This document shows, one piece after another, positions 35,749 to 46,967 of a DNA stretch of 64,000 nucleotides. How positions within the stretch are numbered: position 1 is the first letter of the stretch; each line of letters begins with the position of its first letter. The notes below the pieces were generated by a model. It was not told the DNA's origin. It was given only the letters and a program-made list of their open reading frames with translations, and searched no databases. The DNA is from Cricetomys ansorgei (taxonomy: Eukaryota > Chordata > Mammalia > Rodentia > Nesomyidae): assembly GCA_026225945.1 (NCBI GenBank), contig JAMJFZ010000702.1:1-64000 (forward strand), given 5' to 3'. The translations under genes and the position numbers were made by a program.

Positions 35749-36186
35749 TGTTGTTATGGATAATGTTCTAGTAAGGTGTCCTTGAAGCAAGTAAAGAATT
35801 CACTGCGTACCAGTAAACAAAGGAGTGGCTATATGGCTTTCCACAAGAATGGGACATTCCTTAGCCTTAAGGAGATGAAGGTTAGGCTCCATTGATTTGT
35901 ATATTGGAAGGCTGGGTGGAGACAGAGAGGGAATTTGGAATAAAAAAGAACTAGGGCAGGGGCAGGGCGGAGAGAGACAGACTGCAGAGAACAAGGAGGA
36001 AGAAGCTAGCGAGCAGGAGGAGAAAGAAGAGAAGAGCATGGTGTGAAGAAGCCATTGGAGTGAGCTCTCTGCCTAGCTGCCAGGGCATTAGAATTCCCTG
36101 AGATTTGACATGGTTTGTGATTAATAAAAAGCATTGGAAATTTCAACGTCTGGACTCTCCATTAAGCACCCTAATTTAATTTAACA
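35749..36186 (+). mobile_element. Solo LTR, family X, sense
   Basis: It starts TGTTGTTATGG and ends TTTAACA, directly abutting duplication copy 2. It matches the minus-strand LTR at 54151-54623 along its length (shared blocks: 'aggctccattgatttgtata', 'ttggaaggctgggtggagac', 'ggaataaaaaagaactagg', 'ctagcgagcaggaggagaa', 'gagctctctgcctagctgcc'). The poly(A) signal attaataaaa is at about 36121. It lacks a short region near its start that the other copy has. No target-site duplication is seen, consistent with rearranged flanks. I cannot name the ERV family. Confidence 0.8.
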
Positions 36187-36916
36187 GTGGGGCAGTGTGT
36201 GCCTGGAACCTAGAGCCAAAGTTCTAGCCAACTGTCTAAGCCCATTGTGAGGATCCCTCAGGTTTAGGGAGAGACTCTGTGCCAATAAATAAGATGGAGA
36301 GCACTATAGGAAAGCACTTAACACTGACCTTTGATCTCCATATCCATGTGTACACACGTGGACATGCACCTGCATGTGTGCACACTCACAAACATTATAG
36401 TCACCATCAGCACAATCACCATCCCACTCTGCCAATCTGCACTATCTACTTGAAGCTCTTTAGGTCTCAGGCAGACCCTGTGTGCTGCATCGTGCGCATT
36501 CAGTGCCTGGATGAGCAATCCTGCATTTCTTCTGAACCCCTAATGTGATCTCTAATTTGTCTACACTATTATAAAGCCTGCAGGTTATAAAATGAACTCC
36601 TGAGTGTTTCTCTTTTCAGTGTTTACAGTCTGATGTAACAACCTTTACGAACTGAGATAGTGAACATTGTGTTTGTGGGCTTGCTGGTGTGTGTGCTATG
36701 CGTTCTCATTACTTACTCTTCTCTATGAGTGTCCCCACTTCCCAGCCAAGCACTGTGGCGGTGCCTGGTGAGAGATCTTCCTTGTGCTGTCTGTTCCAGC
36801 ACATTTCTCAACTAGTTGGAGCCACAGGTGTCATTGTTTCACCAATTACTTCCTTCATGAACATAACCAGAAACAGGTGTCATACTCTTTTGACTCTGGT
36901 TAGTTGCTATGGTAGT
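36187..36916 (+). repeat. Direct duplication, copy 2
   Basis: The second copy of the 34863-35582 block begins on the first base after the LTR's terminal CA and ends at ggtagt, after which the sequence differs (acttcaagtatcac). Small differences include an inserted 'tagtgaacat'-like segment near 36659 and single-base changes. This copy lacks the 5' third of the B4 element present before copy 1, so the left break of copy 2 is the derived one. Confidence 0.95.
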
Positions 36917-36977
36917 ACTTCAAGTATCACATGACATTGAAACCTACTCTTTCGTCTGGAGTCAACGCTGAAACTTA

Positions 36978-37040
36978 AGGCTGGGCATAAAGCTCAGTGG
37001 TAGAACATGAAAATAATGTGTGTGAGGACCTGGTTTGTCA
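36978..37040 (+). repeat. ID-type SINE fragment
   Basis: 'ggctgggcataaagctcagt' and 'ggtagaacatgaaaataatg' resemble the ID head. Confidence 0.5.
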
Positions 37041-37195
37041 AAAGCTGCTGTAAGAATTTTCTTTCTGTTAATCACATGGTTTGGTTTTGCTCCTCATAAT
37101 TTAAGGATTTTGTTACTTTATAAAGTTGGTGGTAAGTTATTTTTTAGGATGCTATAAAGTACGATATGTAAAAAAAAAATTTTTTTAAAGTGATC

Positions 37196-37270
37196 CAGGA
37201 CTGGCAATATGGCTTAGCAGGTGAAGATGATTGCTGCTTGCTTGATATTCTGAGTTCAATCCTAGGGATT
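37196..37270 (+). repeat. tRNA-derived SINE fragment (B4 head-like)
   Basis: 'ggactggcaatatggcttag', 'gcaggtgaagatgattgctg' and 'attctgagttcaatcctagg' match the tRNA-like head with A- and B-box-like regions. Confidence 0.55.
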
Positions 37271-38369
37271 GTTTACGATGCTAAATCTCTCCATATGGTG
37301 TGATCTGTTTGGTCAATACTGTTTCTATTGATCCAGGTACAAAACATATATGTCTGTGAATACTATGACAAATGCCACCACCTACTGTGTCCCCTGTAGC
37401 ATCCAAGAGCTTAACTGTGGAACCTTGAATTACTATAATGAAAAAGACATCATCTCTTTTTCGTCTTCATAAACAGCCGACCGAGTGTCTGCAGCTTCTG
37501 ACAGATGAATACTGTCACAGTGTCTGATTTCTTCAAGGACAGAAAGAGTCAATCTAGGAAGAGCTGGAGGGCTGACTGTTTTACATAATATTGAGATCCC
37601 ACGATGAGTTCAGCCCTATCAGTATGATATGATATTTATTGTAAGGAAGAACCATATCTGCTTGGTTGCCTCCATTACTTGGCCATTTTTACCCAGTGTA
37701 AGTGATAGCTTTTAATTACACATCCCTGGGACTTTCTTTTCCCCTACTGTTCATTTGTTCTTCAGCAATCTCTATCAGCACTGTTTCCTAGTCTCCGATG
37801 TCATATAAGGAGGCTAGGAGTACCATGCTATATTTTCATCTTGATAGATGTCACATCACTTGGATTCCTTCTTTAAAACCATGCCTTCCAACACTGTGAG
37901 GAATGGACAATACCAGAGCCCAGAATTTTACAGATCCTGATGTTAACAAAATTGAAATAACTGGAAAAAAATGCACATGCCTGAATCATAATCTTGGTCT
38001 TTTGCTTATTCTGGAGGCATAGAAGTAGAACTAACATTCCCTCAGCTTCTCAAAGGTTTTTGCATCCAATATTTTATCTTGGGAAGCATCTTGGGATTTT
38101 TGTCAGACTGTTTCACAATATTCCATGACCTATGTAGCTGAGGCCAATCCCGAGAAATTATTTAGCCCATCCCAAGGGAGCTCCAACAAATATAAAAGTC
38201 TGTCTCACCTCCAGCCTTTTGCTCTTGTGTATGAGAGGCATTACAATCACCTAGGCAGCAGGACGCCATACTCATTGGCTTCATGAGTGGCATGGGAAAG
38301 TCTCTCTGAGCTGTAGTTCTTGTGCAGATTCTTCTTAATCCTGGGATGTGTAGCATGCTTTTAAATGAT

Positions 38370-39390
38370 GTCCTTGTCTGGTTTTTTTACTGCTGGACTT
38401 GTGAAATTAGTTAGAAAATATTGCCTCTTCTTTGGCTTTTTCTGGTAGGAATTATGGGGAATCCATTGGTTCATTGAGCATTTGATAGATTTCAGTATTG
38501 AACTCATGAGATCCTGGGATTTTCTTTGATGGGAAGCTTATTGATTCTCAGTATCCATCATCACCATGGTTCAGTCTTGGCAGGTTTTTACATTTCTTCT
38601 AGGCCAGAAAATTTCTTGGCATATCATTGTCAATAGCATCCAAAGATTCTTTGTATTCTTTGTCCATGTTGTCAATTATGTTTCAAACTTAAGCTCTCAT
38701 TTCATTTGTGTGCAATCTCTTTCTTTTAGTTAGTTTGGCTTTTGGTCTGTCAATTTTGTTTTTGAAGAATTGTTTTCATCTGGCTGATCTGCATACACAA
38801 ACACAGCTATATATTAATTTTTTATTTATTCTTGTGTATATGTTATTGTATGTACTTGGGTATGCATGTGCTGTGGCACACATGTGGAGATCAGGGGACA
38901 GTTTGCTGCTGTTAGCTCTTCTCTTTTGCCACACAGTTTTTAGGGATCAAATTCAGGTCCTTTTTCTTGGCAGCAAGTGCTTTGACCCTCTGTGCCAGCT
39001 CACCAGCCTGTGTTTACATCACCTGCTTGTGGTTATCCAACTATCCAAACCTCATCTACTGAAAACATTGTTCTCTAGTTTTATATTTACTTATTCTGTA
39101 TATATACTCATATGTAATATATACTTATATATTTGTCATATTTTTATATGCATTCACATATTTAAATATATAAATTTGTCTTATTTTTAGTACCCTTTTC
39201 TCACTAATTCTGAATTGAGATTGCTTTAGTTGTTTTAGTTTCTTGAGGTGCATTGATAGGTTGTTCATTTGAAATATTGCTCATTTTAGATCTAAGCATT
39301 CCGTTCATTGCTATAAACTTTTATTATAAAGCTTTTATTCCATTTTCAGGTTTTGCATTTTTGTTTATTGTGTATTCGTTTAAAATATTT
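38370..39390 (-). mobile_element. L1 ORF2 fragment (RT region), antisense, interrupted by a SINE
   Basis: The + strand shows the familiar reversed ORF2 blocks: 'gaactcatgagatcctggga' with 'ttttctttgatgggaagctt', 'tttggtctgtcaattttgtt' and 'ttcttgaggtgcattgatag'. 'tgaaatattgctcattttag' and 'cgttcattgctataaacttt' follow. Frames are broken throughout, so it is inactive. The element is split at about 38790 by a SINE (to 39012) and an AT-rich stretch (39013-39180). No L1 5' UTR, ORF1 or 3' end is attached. Confidence 0.7.
38790..39012 (-). repeat. tRNA-derived SINE (B3/B4 type), antisense, inside the L1
   Basis: 'ttgtgtatatgttattgtat', 'cacatgtggagatcagggga' and 'gggatcaaattcaggtcctt' precede 'ctctgtgccagctcaccagc'. 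This SINE type ends with the reversed A box. It is younger than the L1 it splits. Confidence 0.68.
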
Positions 39391-39412
39391 TGAAAATATT
39401 TTTTCTCTCTGT

Positions 39413-39628
39413 GTTTGTGTGTGTTTGTGTTCACCTTCATCTGCATGCCTTAGAATGAGTATAATAGTCAGAGTACAACTTGGTGGAGTCTGCATTTTCC
39501 TTCTACCATGTAACTGTGGCTGGCCTAGAACTAGCTGCTAACTAGCCTGACCTTGAATTTTAGTAAAGGTTCTCTTGCCTCTGACTCCCAAGTGCTGGGG
39601 TGAAATTGTGCAGTACTGTGCCTGGCCT
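39413..39628 (-). repeat. Antisense SINE fragments: B3/B4-like then B1
   Basis: 39413-39512 carries a TG-rich part and 'acaacttggtggagtctgca' (B3/B4-like). 39513-39628 is an antisense B1 right part ('gtggctggcctagaactagc', 'tcccaagtgctggggtgaaa', 'actgtgcctggcc'). Confidence 0.6.
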
Positions 39629-39721
39629 AAGGCATCTTTTGATATTGGACTACTTTATGGATTCTTACCCTATTACATACATTTTAAAAATGCATCATCT
39701 ATATATGAGTGAACTCATTCC

Positions 39722-39722
39722 T

Positions 39723-39762
<40 letters not shown>

Positions 39763-39793
39763 TCACACACACATACACACACAAACACACACA
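39722..39793. repeat. (CT)n(CA)n compound microsatellite
   Basis: CTCTCT then CACACA with few interruptions, about 72 bp. Confidence 0.95.
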
Positions 39794-40764
39794 TTTCCCT
39801 TGTAATCTACAATCATTTCTATAGTGTTGTCTCTCTCTTTGCTCTTGTCAATGCTAATCAGAACATGGTAGGGAAATGAGTGTACCCCAGCACAGAAAAA
39901 GGCACAGAGGATTCTAGTGATGCACATATACATTATGTGCATCCTGATGATAAATTCTGACCTGTTTAAGGAGCCCTACCATGTGTTCCGGTATGCGGTG
40001 CATGCAGGAGCCTTTTCAGCTTGTCTACTCTAGTTTGGTCACAGCTGGCAAAGCCTCCAGTTGCCATAAGATTCCTACATAATCCACTTATGCTTGGCAG
40101 GTTCATTTACCTTTCCATGTTCTTTCTCCCAAATAGTTTCCAACTTGGGACCCAAGATAAGCAGCTTTCGTTGTCCTCACGGTGTCCAAGTACAGACTAT
40201 CCTCTGTCTTTCCCAAAAGCATATAAACAGTTGTTCATGGGACATCTTCTCAGTGTGGGGATATATGCTGGTAGTTCCAAGTTAAGGGGGTGGCTGAGGG
40301 GATCACTTGAACCCAGGGGTTCAGTGCCAGCCTGGTAGCTAGTGATACAGATTCTACCTGAGAATCTTAATCATTGAAAATGAAGAGATGGCATATTCAG
40401 ATGTGTTAAACATGTATTTCCTGGAAGTTGTGTAGTTCAACATCTGGGTGTCTCATTTTATAATGAGTGTCAGGCCCTTGTAATAGCTCTTCCTTCCAAG
40501 AGAGAGACTTATATTTTATTTGAATAACATATATTAAAATACAATAAAAATCATACTATATCTTACTATAATAAAGAACTTGGGGCAGTTTGAGAGAATC
40601 AGTGTCTTAATGGCTTTACAATGAGCTATGTAAGATGGCTATTTTAATGTTTTTGATGTATCTCCATATCTGTTTTATTTTTTTACATTTTGTAATGTAT
40701 CAGTCGGGTAAACATTTATGATCGAATTGGTAACATTTCCATTTAAATACCTTTTTAAATATAG

Positions 40765-40912
40765 CAAGACCAGCTTTACACCTGGACTGCTGTTAGTCAA
40801 CCCACGCATTCAATGGATTACAGTGAAGGTCAGTTTCCCAGGAAAGAATCATCCATATGGTCACTGTCCAGGCTTCCTGATGAAGAGCACAGTCCCAAGG
40901 ATGTTGACTCAG
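40765..40912 (+). CDS. Fmn2: Formin-2 internal exon (probably exon 3)
   Basis: Seen: the acceptor is tatag with AG at 40763-40764, and the donor GTAGGA starts at 40913. The 148-bp exon starts in phase 0 and ends one base into a codon. It reads [20 protein letters not shown], then a Gly/Gln/Phe/Pro stretch, and ends SPKDVDS plus G. No stop codon is present. This is the formin-2 segment that directly follows the ...APFD end of the exon at 12210-12376, so exon order and phase agree across the 28-kb intron. The acceptor's pyrimidine tract is weak (ctttttaaatatag), while a very long polypyrimidine tract begins about 100 bp after the donor. The region is Ser/Pro/acidic-rich and likely disordered. 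The frame is intact, in contrast with the exon before it. Confidence 0.95.
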
Positions 40913-41009
40913 GTAGGATACAGGACAGCCAGCTTCCCAAGATTGTGTGATGTGATGTGTAATTGCAATGCTTGCTGGGTAGTCTATGGTCTCTTGCAGG
41001 CATTTTTTC

Positions 41010-41162
41010 TTTTCTCCTCCTCCTCCTTCTCTTCTTCCTCCTTCTCCTCCTCTTCCTCCTCCTCTTTCTCCTCATCCTTCTCCTTCTTCTCCTCTTTATC
41101 CTCCTCATCCTGTCCTCCTTCTCATTGATCTCCTTCTCCTCTTCCTCCTCCTTTTTCTTTTA
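41010..41162. repeat. Long polypyrimidine tract (TCC/TTC-rich), intron 5' region
   Basis: About 150 bp of nearly pure C/T triplet-like sequence (ctcctcctcctccttctc and similar) with very few purines, starting 97 bp after the donor of exon 40765-40912 and ending in ttttcttttag. On the coding strand of Fmn2 it is pyrimidine, so the pre-mRNA carries a very strong PTB-type binding track. It ends with an acceptor-like pyrimidine-plus-tag at 41162 that could act as a decoy splice acceptor. Confidence 0.92.
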
Positions 41163-41395
41163 GTATATCTTCTGAAGGCAACCCTAAGAAAATCAGTGGG
41201 AAGCCTGGCACTGAAAGTTCTTACGGCCATGTCCAAAGCTGCTGAGCTAGAATATAGAAAAGTAGCAGCTACAATGGGTGGGATTCTCCAGTAAATTCTG
41301 CATTTACTGAAGTTTCAGAACCATTGTCTACAGATACCCACCCACCACCAACTTGAAGCTGTACATCCTGTTTGGGATAAGAGAAGATGAATTTT

Positions 41396-41566
41396 TCTTT
41401 CTATTTTTTTCTTTTCTTTTTTTCTGAGACAGAGTTTTTGTTGTAACTCTAGCTATCCTTGAACACACTCTGTATATGAGGCTGGTCTCAAACTCAAAGA
41501 GGTCTACCTGCCTCTGTCTCCTCAATGCTGAGATTAAAGATGTGTGCCACCACTACCAAGCACAAG
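41396..41566 (-). repeat. B1 SINE, antisense
   Basis: 'tctgagacagagtttttgtt', 'gtaactctagctatccttga', 'gctgagattaaagatgtgtg' and 'ccaccactaccaagc' are present in a full-length, moderately diverged copy with a T-rich tail. Confidence 0.88.
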
Positions 41567-42410
41567 GCGACATTTTTTTCCCTTTTCTCTGAGCCTCCAT
41601 GCTTCAAGTTTTCTTTATACTTTTAAAAATGGTTTTCTTTTCCTGTAGGTAACTGGGAGAGGAAAATAGAAATTTAAATTTTCTTAAATATCATTTTAAA
41701 ATAGTTGGACAGTATCCCAATGTAATCTGTTTTTTCTGAAGTTTCTTTTTTCATACTTTTTATTTTGTTGTCTTAAACTATTTTGTATTATTGGCTTGGA
41801 AGATAATATGAAACTTGGATCAGTGTTACTCTGAGAAATTCACTAGAATGATGATTTCTTGATATAAGTCAGTTCTCTAGGAGGACTGACCAGGAATGAG
41901 TACCGTCTTCTGATATATAATGAAGCATTGTTTTTATTCACAGATCTCTCCACACCAGATTTTCATAAATTGTATTATGGGTTTCAGGGCTTCTGAGTGC
42001 TTGACCACCTGCACTGTCTTAGTGAAAAAAAGATGACCAAAGAAGCTTAATTTTGGCTTGTTGTAAAAGGGTAAAATCTAAGACTATGAATCTTGGGCTC
42101 TGCACTACTTCAGCTTTAAAATGTTGGGCAAGTTTCCAAACTACTGTATTCATTTCATCTATAAAATGTTAATGAGAATAGCCTCCACTGCACAACACAA
42201 TTCTGAGTAGTGCCTGAGTTCATGTAAAGAATTAGAGGACAGAATTGGCTTGGGCCAATGGAAGGGCTTGATCTTACTGTTATAGTTATTATTAAAGTCA
42301 TTTCACGTTATTATTTTCCTCATGAGTTTTCTTTATAACCAGCAATGACTCTGCTAATGCTTCGTCGGGCTTCTGTGCACAGTGGGTACTTGCAGAGGAC
42401 CCTCTCTCTC

Positions 42411-42431
42411 TTGTTGTTGTTGTTGTTGTTT
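42411..42431. repeat. (TTG)n microsatellite
   Basis: About seven TTG triplets followed by tttaaat. Confidence 0.9.
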
Positions 42432-42964
42432 TTAAATCTCTGTCTCTTTGTAAATGTGTGCCATCATTCATTCTTTCTAGAAATGAACCAAATAGGAGTC
42501 TACACAGTGCCTTAAATTTCCCTTTTCAAGTGCTGTGTTTTTGAGAAACTTCTTAGTACTCACTAGCTGGCATAAACCAAAAATAAAAAATAAACCTCAA
42601 GTGAGGGAGAGAATGTAGAAAATTGTTCCATGTAAGACTATGTTTTCTACAACATTTACATATAGCAGTTTGGTCAAAAGTGCAGATAGACTTCCACACA
42701 TCTAAATCTTCAGAGAAAAGAGAGTTTTAAAATAATGGTGTCTGAAAATCCATCATGTTAATATAGACAGTTTTAGTTTTAAAAAAGAAATGAATCAAGT
42801 AAAGGTATTGACCCTAACATACATGTGAATGTCTAAAAAACTATTGGCTGAAATTCCTAGGTATAGATGCAATAGCTGTAAGCAGTTTCATTGAGAGCCC
42901 TCAGAAAAATGGTTTCTATCTTGTGTTTGCATCCTTGGTTGGCATCATATTCAACGCCCTTACT

Positions 42965-43017
42965 GATTAGTATTCTCTTTTCTTTTCCTTTTTCTCTTTT
43001 CTTCTTCCTCCCTCCCT

Positions 43018-43089
<72 letters not shown>

Positions 43090-43163
43090 CTCTCTCTCTC
43101 CCTCCCTCCCTTCCTCCCTCCCTTTCTCTCTCTCTTCCTCTTTTCTTTCTTTCTTTCTTTCAT
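42965..43163. repeat. Compound CT-rich microsatellite adjoining a B1 tail
   Basis: Successive (TCCC)n, (TC)n, (TTTC)n, (TC)n and (CCTC)n blocks over about 200 bp lead into the tail of the antisense B1 at 43164. It is likely unstable in length. Long Leu/Ser/Pro and Arg/Glu/Lys frames across it are artefacts. Confidence 0.93.
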
Positions 43164-43307
43164 TTTTTGAGACAGGATTTCTCTGTTGTAACTCTGGCTG
43201 TCCTGGAAGTCACTCTGTAGACCTCGCTGGCCTCAAACTCACAGAGATCTTCCTGCCTCTGCCTCACGAGTGCTGGGATTAAAGGAGTGTGCCGCCACCA
43301 CCAGGCT
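43164..43307 (-). repeat. B1 SINE, antisense, young-looking
   Basis: 'gagacaggatttctctgttg', 'taactctggctgtcctggaa', 'actctgtagacctcgctggc' and 'gctgggattaaaggagtgtg' show a full-length, low-divergence copy with the ttgtaactctggctg variant. Confidence 0.93.
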
Positions 43308-46300
43308 TTACTGTTTATTTTTCAATTTTTTTAGCTGACTTGCTAACATTATACTGTGATGTTTGGGAATACTTTAAAAGAATTATACAGCTTTAGGCTA
43401 CTAGAGAAGCACTTGACTGAGAATGAATGGAAAGTAGTCACCTGAGTTTTAGTTTGATGAAGGTAGGGACAGAATATGAAGATGGCCTTTCAATTCATAG
43501 ATTAACATAGCTTGCAAAATGCCAGACCAAGTAGTTTTCAATACAATAATTTTTCTTCTTTTAAAATGTGCATTCCTTAAGAAGATGATTGAGGTAAATA
43601 AAAAGTAATTTAAACCACCAGGTTGTTTTTCTCTAATTGATCTTTTCTTTACCCGGAGGACCACAGAGCATTTTTTCTTTGTCTAAAGCATATTAGTGTC
43701 ATTTCCCCACTCTTATTCTGTACCATTCATTTGGAAAAACACAAAGAATGCTCTCATTCCCAAGGAATTATACTTCCTTCTCTCCTTTTTGTGAATCAAA
43801 TGTAAGAGTGAGATGTCAGTATCACAGAAAAACCCCTATAAATGGATATTTTATATCAAGTGTGAGTTTTGATAGTATATTTATCATTAGTTGAAAACTA
43901 TTTACATGCACCTAGGTGATAGTTACATACTATTGTGTAGTGACATCATGCTTAAATTTCTTTTTTATTCTTCTCTTGCCCAATACATCACAAGTTGTTT
44001 CCCTCCCTCCATTCTCCCTCCTTCATCCCCACTGGTTGAAAGTGATTGTGGAAAATGCCTTTGGGTCCCAGGTTGAGGGAAAGTAGAAACAGGTGTATTG
44101 CTGTCTCAAAGGGGAAGTCGTGTGTGTGGAGAAATGCAGCACAGGTTTGAACTAAGCTGACTTCTCAAACTCAACTGTCTAGTGAGTGGATATTGAGTTG
44201 TCATTCATAAACCTACCATTTGCTTTTTCTCTTGGGATCTTTTCTTACCCAGTGCAACACACTTTTGTTTTCTACCTGTATTTCTCTCTCTCTTCTATTC
44301 TGGTAATTTCCTTCTTCCTATGCATACTAATTTGCTCTCTTACTTGTTCTCATTTATTTTCATTTTATTCCTCAGTGGCGTTAATCTATATGTACTTCAC
44401 ATCTGACCCTCTAGATTATTACAGCCTAGGTTGGGACTTTGCAGAGTATTTTGAAATGTGATTTTTTTCTTTGATGTTTTAACACAGAGTTTCAACAAAA
44501 GAGATTTAAAAATAAAGGACAGAGATAGAAAGGAAAATGAACCCAGTCTTGGTAACTGCTGAATCAGATGTAGGGAAGTTGAGAATCTTAATGTAGGGGT
44601 TCATAATATCTGGTTGATGATCATTCTTATGAATATCTTTCCGATTATATTGTTCTAGTGAACTCACTAGTCAGCACTGGAAGCTGGCTTTTGTGGACAG
44701 TTTACCAGGACAAAACTGCAGGGAAAAAAATCCTTGAAACCCTTTGTACATATCTAATGTAAAGAAACAAATCCTAAAGTATAAGTAGGAGATCTGTTTG
44801 CTCTTACCGTACTTACTATTCAAGTATAAAGAAGAAGAAAGGATACTTCCCTCCATGTGTTCTAAGCCAGGATTTGTCTGTGTGTCTCTGTTTGGGAGGA
44901 AGTGGAAGAAATGGAAGCAGATTATGGGTTTGCTTTCTTAACTTGATTAGCTTTAGACAAAAGATCTCTATTCAATGGAGATGACTCTTGTGTCAAATTC
45001 AACATAGGGAGAATAGTCTTTTTAATTAGCCTGATGAATAGTGTTTTGGGGGACAATGGTTGCATTTTAAAGTCATATTGCTTATATTTCATCACCTTAC
45101 ATCTGGTGGCAAGTGACTATTCCATACTATTCTCTGATCTTTGTTTTTAAAGATACAATCTTAGCTGAGGTTCAGGAAATAACTAGATAGAAGGCAGATC
45201 TATACTACCTCTTAAGAAATCCTTACACTTCCCAAATAGAGTGCCCAAATATTTTGTGGCTTGATACAATGTTTCATTTCTTTTCATTCTTATAGCTACT
45301 TTGTAACTATGTTAAAGACTTACTGTTGGGAAGCATTGTCCTTTATGTATATCGAAAGAATTTGACAAAAGTACCTGCTTCCTTGCAGTGTATGTTATGG
45401 TAGAGTGTATTACTAAGTTTTTCATTATTATAAAATGTTCATGATAAAAATCAAGTTAAAGGATAAAAAATTTCATTTTGGTTCCTGACTTCTGAGATTT
45501 CCATGTGTGTTAACTTGGGTCCATGACTTTGTATCTGTGGTGAAGTAGACCATTGTGGGGGGGAATCCACGGTGAATCAGAGTTACTTTTGGGTAACAAC
45601 TGGGAAGCAGAGAAATGTGACATATAGGATCCTATTATTCCCTTTAAAAGATGCTCACAGTGACCTACTATGCCTCATTTTCTAAAGTTCTCTCAGCATC
45701 CCAATAACATGACCAGCTTGAGGACAAGTCTTCAGGGAAGCTTCTTGATTCAAAAGATAAAATGGAGTAATAAATAAATAGCAAGGTTGTGAACTATGCA
45801 ATGTGGGATATGATGACATATCCTATGAAGCAAGACAGGGCTGGGGACCAGAGAGTCCTGGGGGGCATGTGGGTGCAGTTATAATAGAGTACACAGGGAG
45901 GCCTGAGCAACATCTCAGAGAAGGGACCAAGGAATCAAGGAAGGGTGACTTTGTAGGAATGAGGAAGCACAAGTGTTCTGGATAGAGATAACAGCTCCTG
46001 TGGCCTTGGGGCCCCTAAGGGTATGTGTTTTGTATGTTAGAATGTGGTCATGGAGGCGGGAACATAGTGAGCTAGTGGGGCAGATGGGGTATATACAGAG
46101 ATGCAGAAGCATAGGCAGATGGTCAAGGCCAATGAGCCTGTGCTAAGGCTGTGATGTTTATCTGAGCACGAAGAAAACTTTCAATGCAGCTTCATTATGC
46201 TCTGTACTCTCGATTTTCTGTAGCACTGTCACGTGATCAGTTGTGATATTGATGATCAAGGACTGCTCTGCCTTGTTTGCAGTGTCTAGTATATATGTCT

Positions 46301-46967
46301 GTCCCTAATGGACAAAAGACTTAAACTCAAGTGTTCATTTTGCCACCGTGATTTGTGTTACGACTTCTAGCTGCTCATGTCTACATGCAGAGGATGGATA
46401 AGATTTTTAATTTTTATATTCTTAAATTTTCATGTAAACTGCACATAGAAGATACTGCCCTGTAGCTTAAACAAAAACCTAAGGCTTGTTTATCCTAATG
46501 TGTTTCCAGTGTGATGAATTTGTTACCTTGGAGAATCTCAAATGACAAGACTGAAGGTAGAAAATCCCTTCAGAATCCCTTCTGACTTCTGCCTCTTGGT
46601 GGCAGTATTGATCATCCCTCACTGAAGCCAGCACTGAATGTGTCAGTATTGAAAGCCTTTAAGGTGGCATCATCATATATAAATTGTGATTAAGTGAATA
46701 ATGCAATTGAAAGTCCTACAGTGACTTTTGGGGAAAAGCATAGGGCTTCTGCTGTTTGCAGAATAGCTAATGACACTAATACATGTCATCACATGTTTGT
46801 TATACTGAAAAGCAGTCATATTCTCATGTTGTGCTTATCAAAAAGACTGCATAGTTTTGGTACTCAGTGTGAAAGTTATATATTTAGCAAAAGTTTTAGC
46901 TTTTAACTGAGGAAATGGGAAATTTTGTTCTCTAAGTTTTTGACTGTCTGCTTCCTTTCCAATCCAG

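Larger units (their letters stand above)
12377..40764 (+). other. Fmn2: Fmn2 intron (complete, about 28.4 kb)
   Basis: This intron is bounded by the GTAAGT donor at 12377 and the AG at 40763-40764. It contains the SINEs, MaLR LTRs, minisatellite, duplication and L1 fragments listed separately. Stretches in which I recognise nothing are 12377-13270, 13389-14496, 14578-15532, 15971-16413, 16483-17732, 18363-19529, 19736-20462, 21267-22371, 23102-23640, 24946-25522, 25926-26346, 26518-29635, 30061-31535, 32579-33066, 33289-34016, 34233-34782, 37271-38369 and 39794-40764. The interval 37480-38340 looks less AT-rich than its surroundings and may be an old repeat or pseudogene I could not place. 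Confidence 0.88.
40913..46967 (+). other. Fmn2: Fmn2 intron (complete, about 6.1 kb)
   Basis: This intron is bounded by the donor GTAGGA at 40913 and the acceptor ending at 46967. It holds a polypyrimidine tract (41010-41162), two antisense B1 elements (41396-41566, 43164-43307), a TTG repeat (42411-42431) and a CT-rich compound microsatellite (42965-43163). The stretches 41567-42410, 42432-42964 and 43308-46967 are AT-rich and show no repeat I can name. Confidence 0.88.

Noticed and set aside
35355..36934. A pair of similar 100- and 81-codon open frames, as if a duplicated gene
   Set aside because: Their similarity is explained by the 0.72-kb DNA duplication. There is no known domain, no splice context and no start-site conservation beyond the copied DNA.
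40285..40365. A 7SL/Alu-like stretch ('gatcacttgaacccaggggt', 'tcagtgccagcctgg')
   Set aside because: It is probably a B1/PB1 fragment, but both ends are missing and the match is too short for a confident feature. Primate Alu is excluded by the surrounding rodent SINEs.
40830..41163. Arg-rich and Leu/Ser-rich open frames around the polypyrimidine tract
   Set aside because: They are products of CCT/CTT triplets. The true coding part here is the Fmn2 exon 40765-40912, in a defined frame with splice sites.
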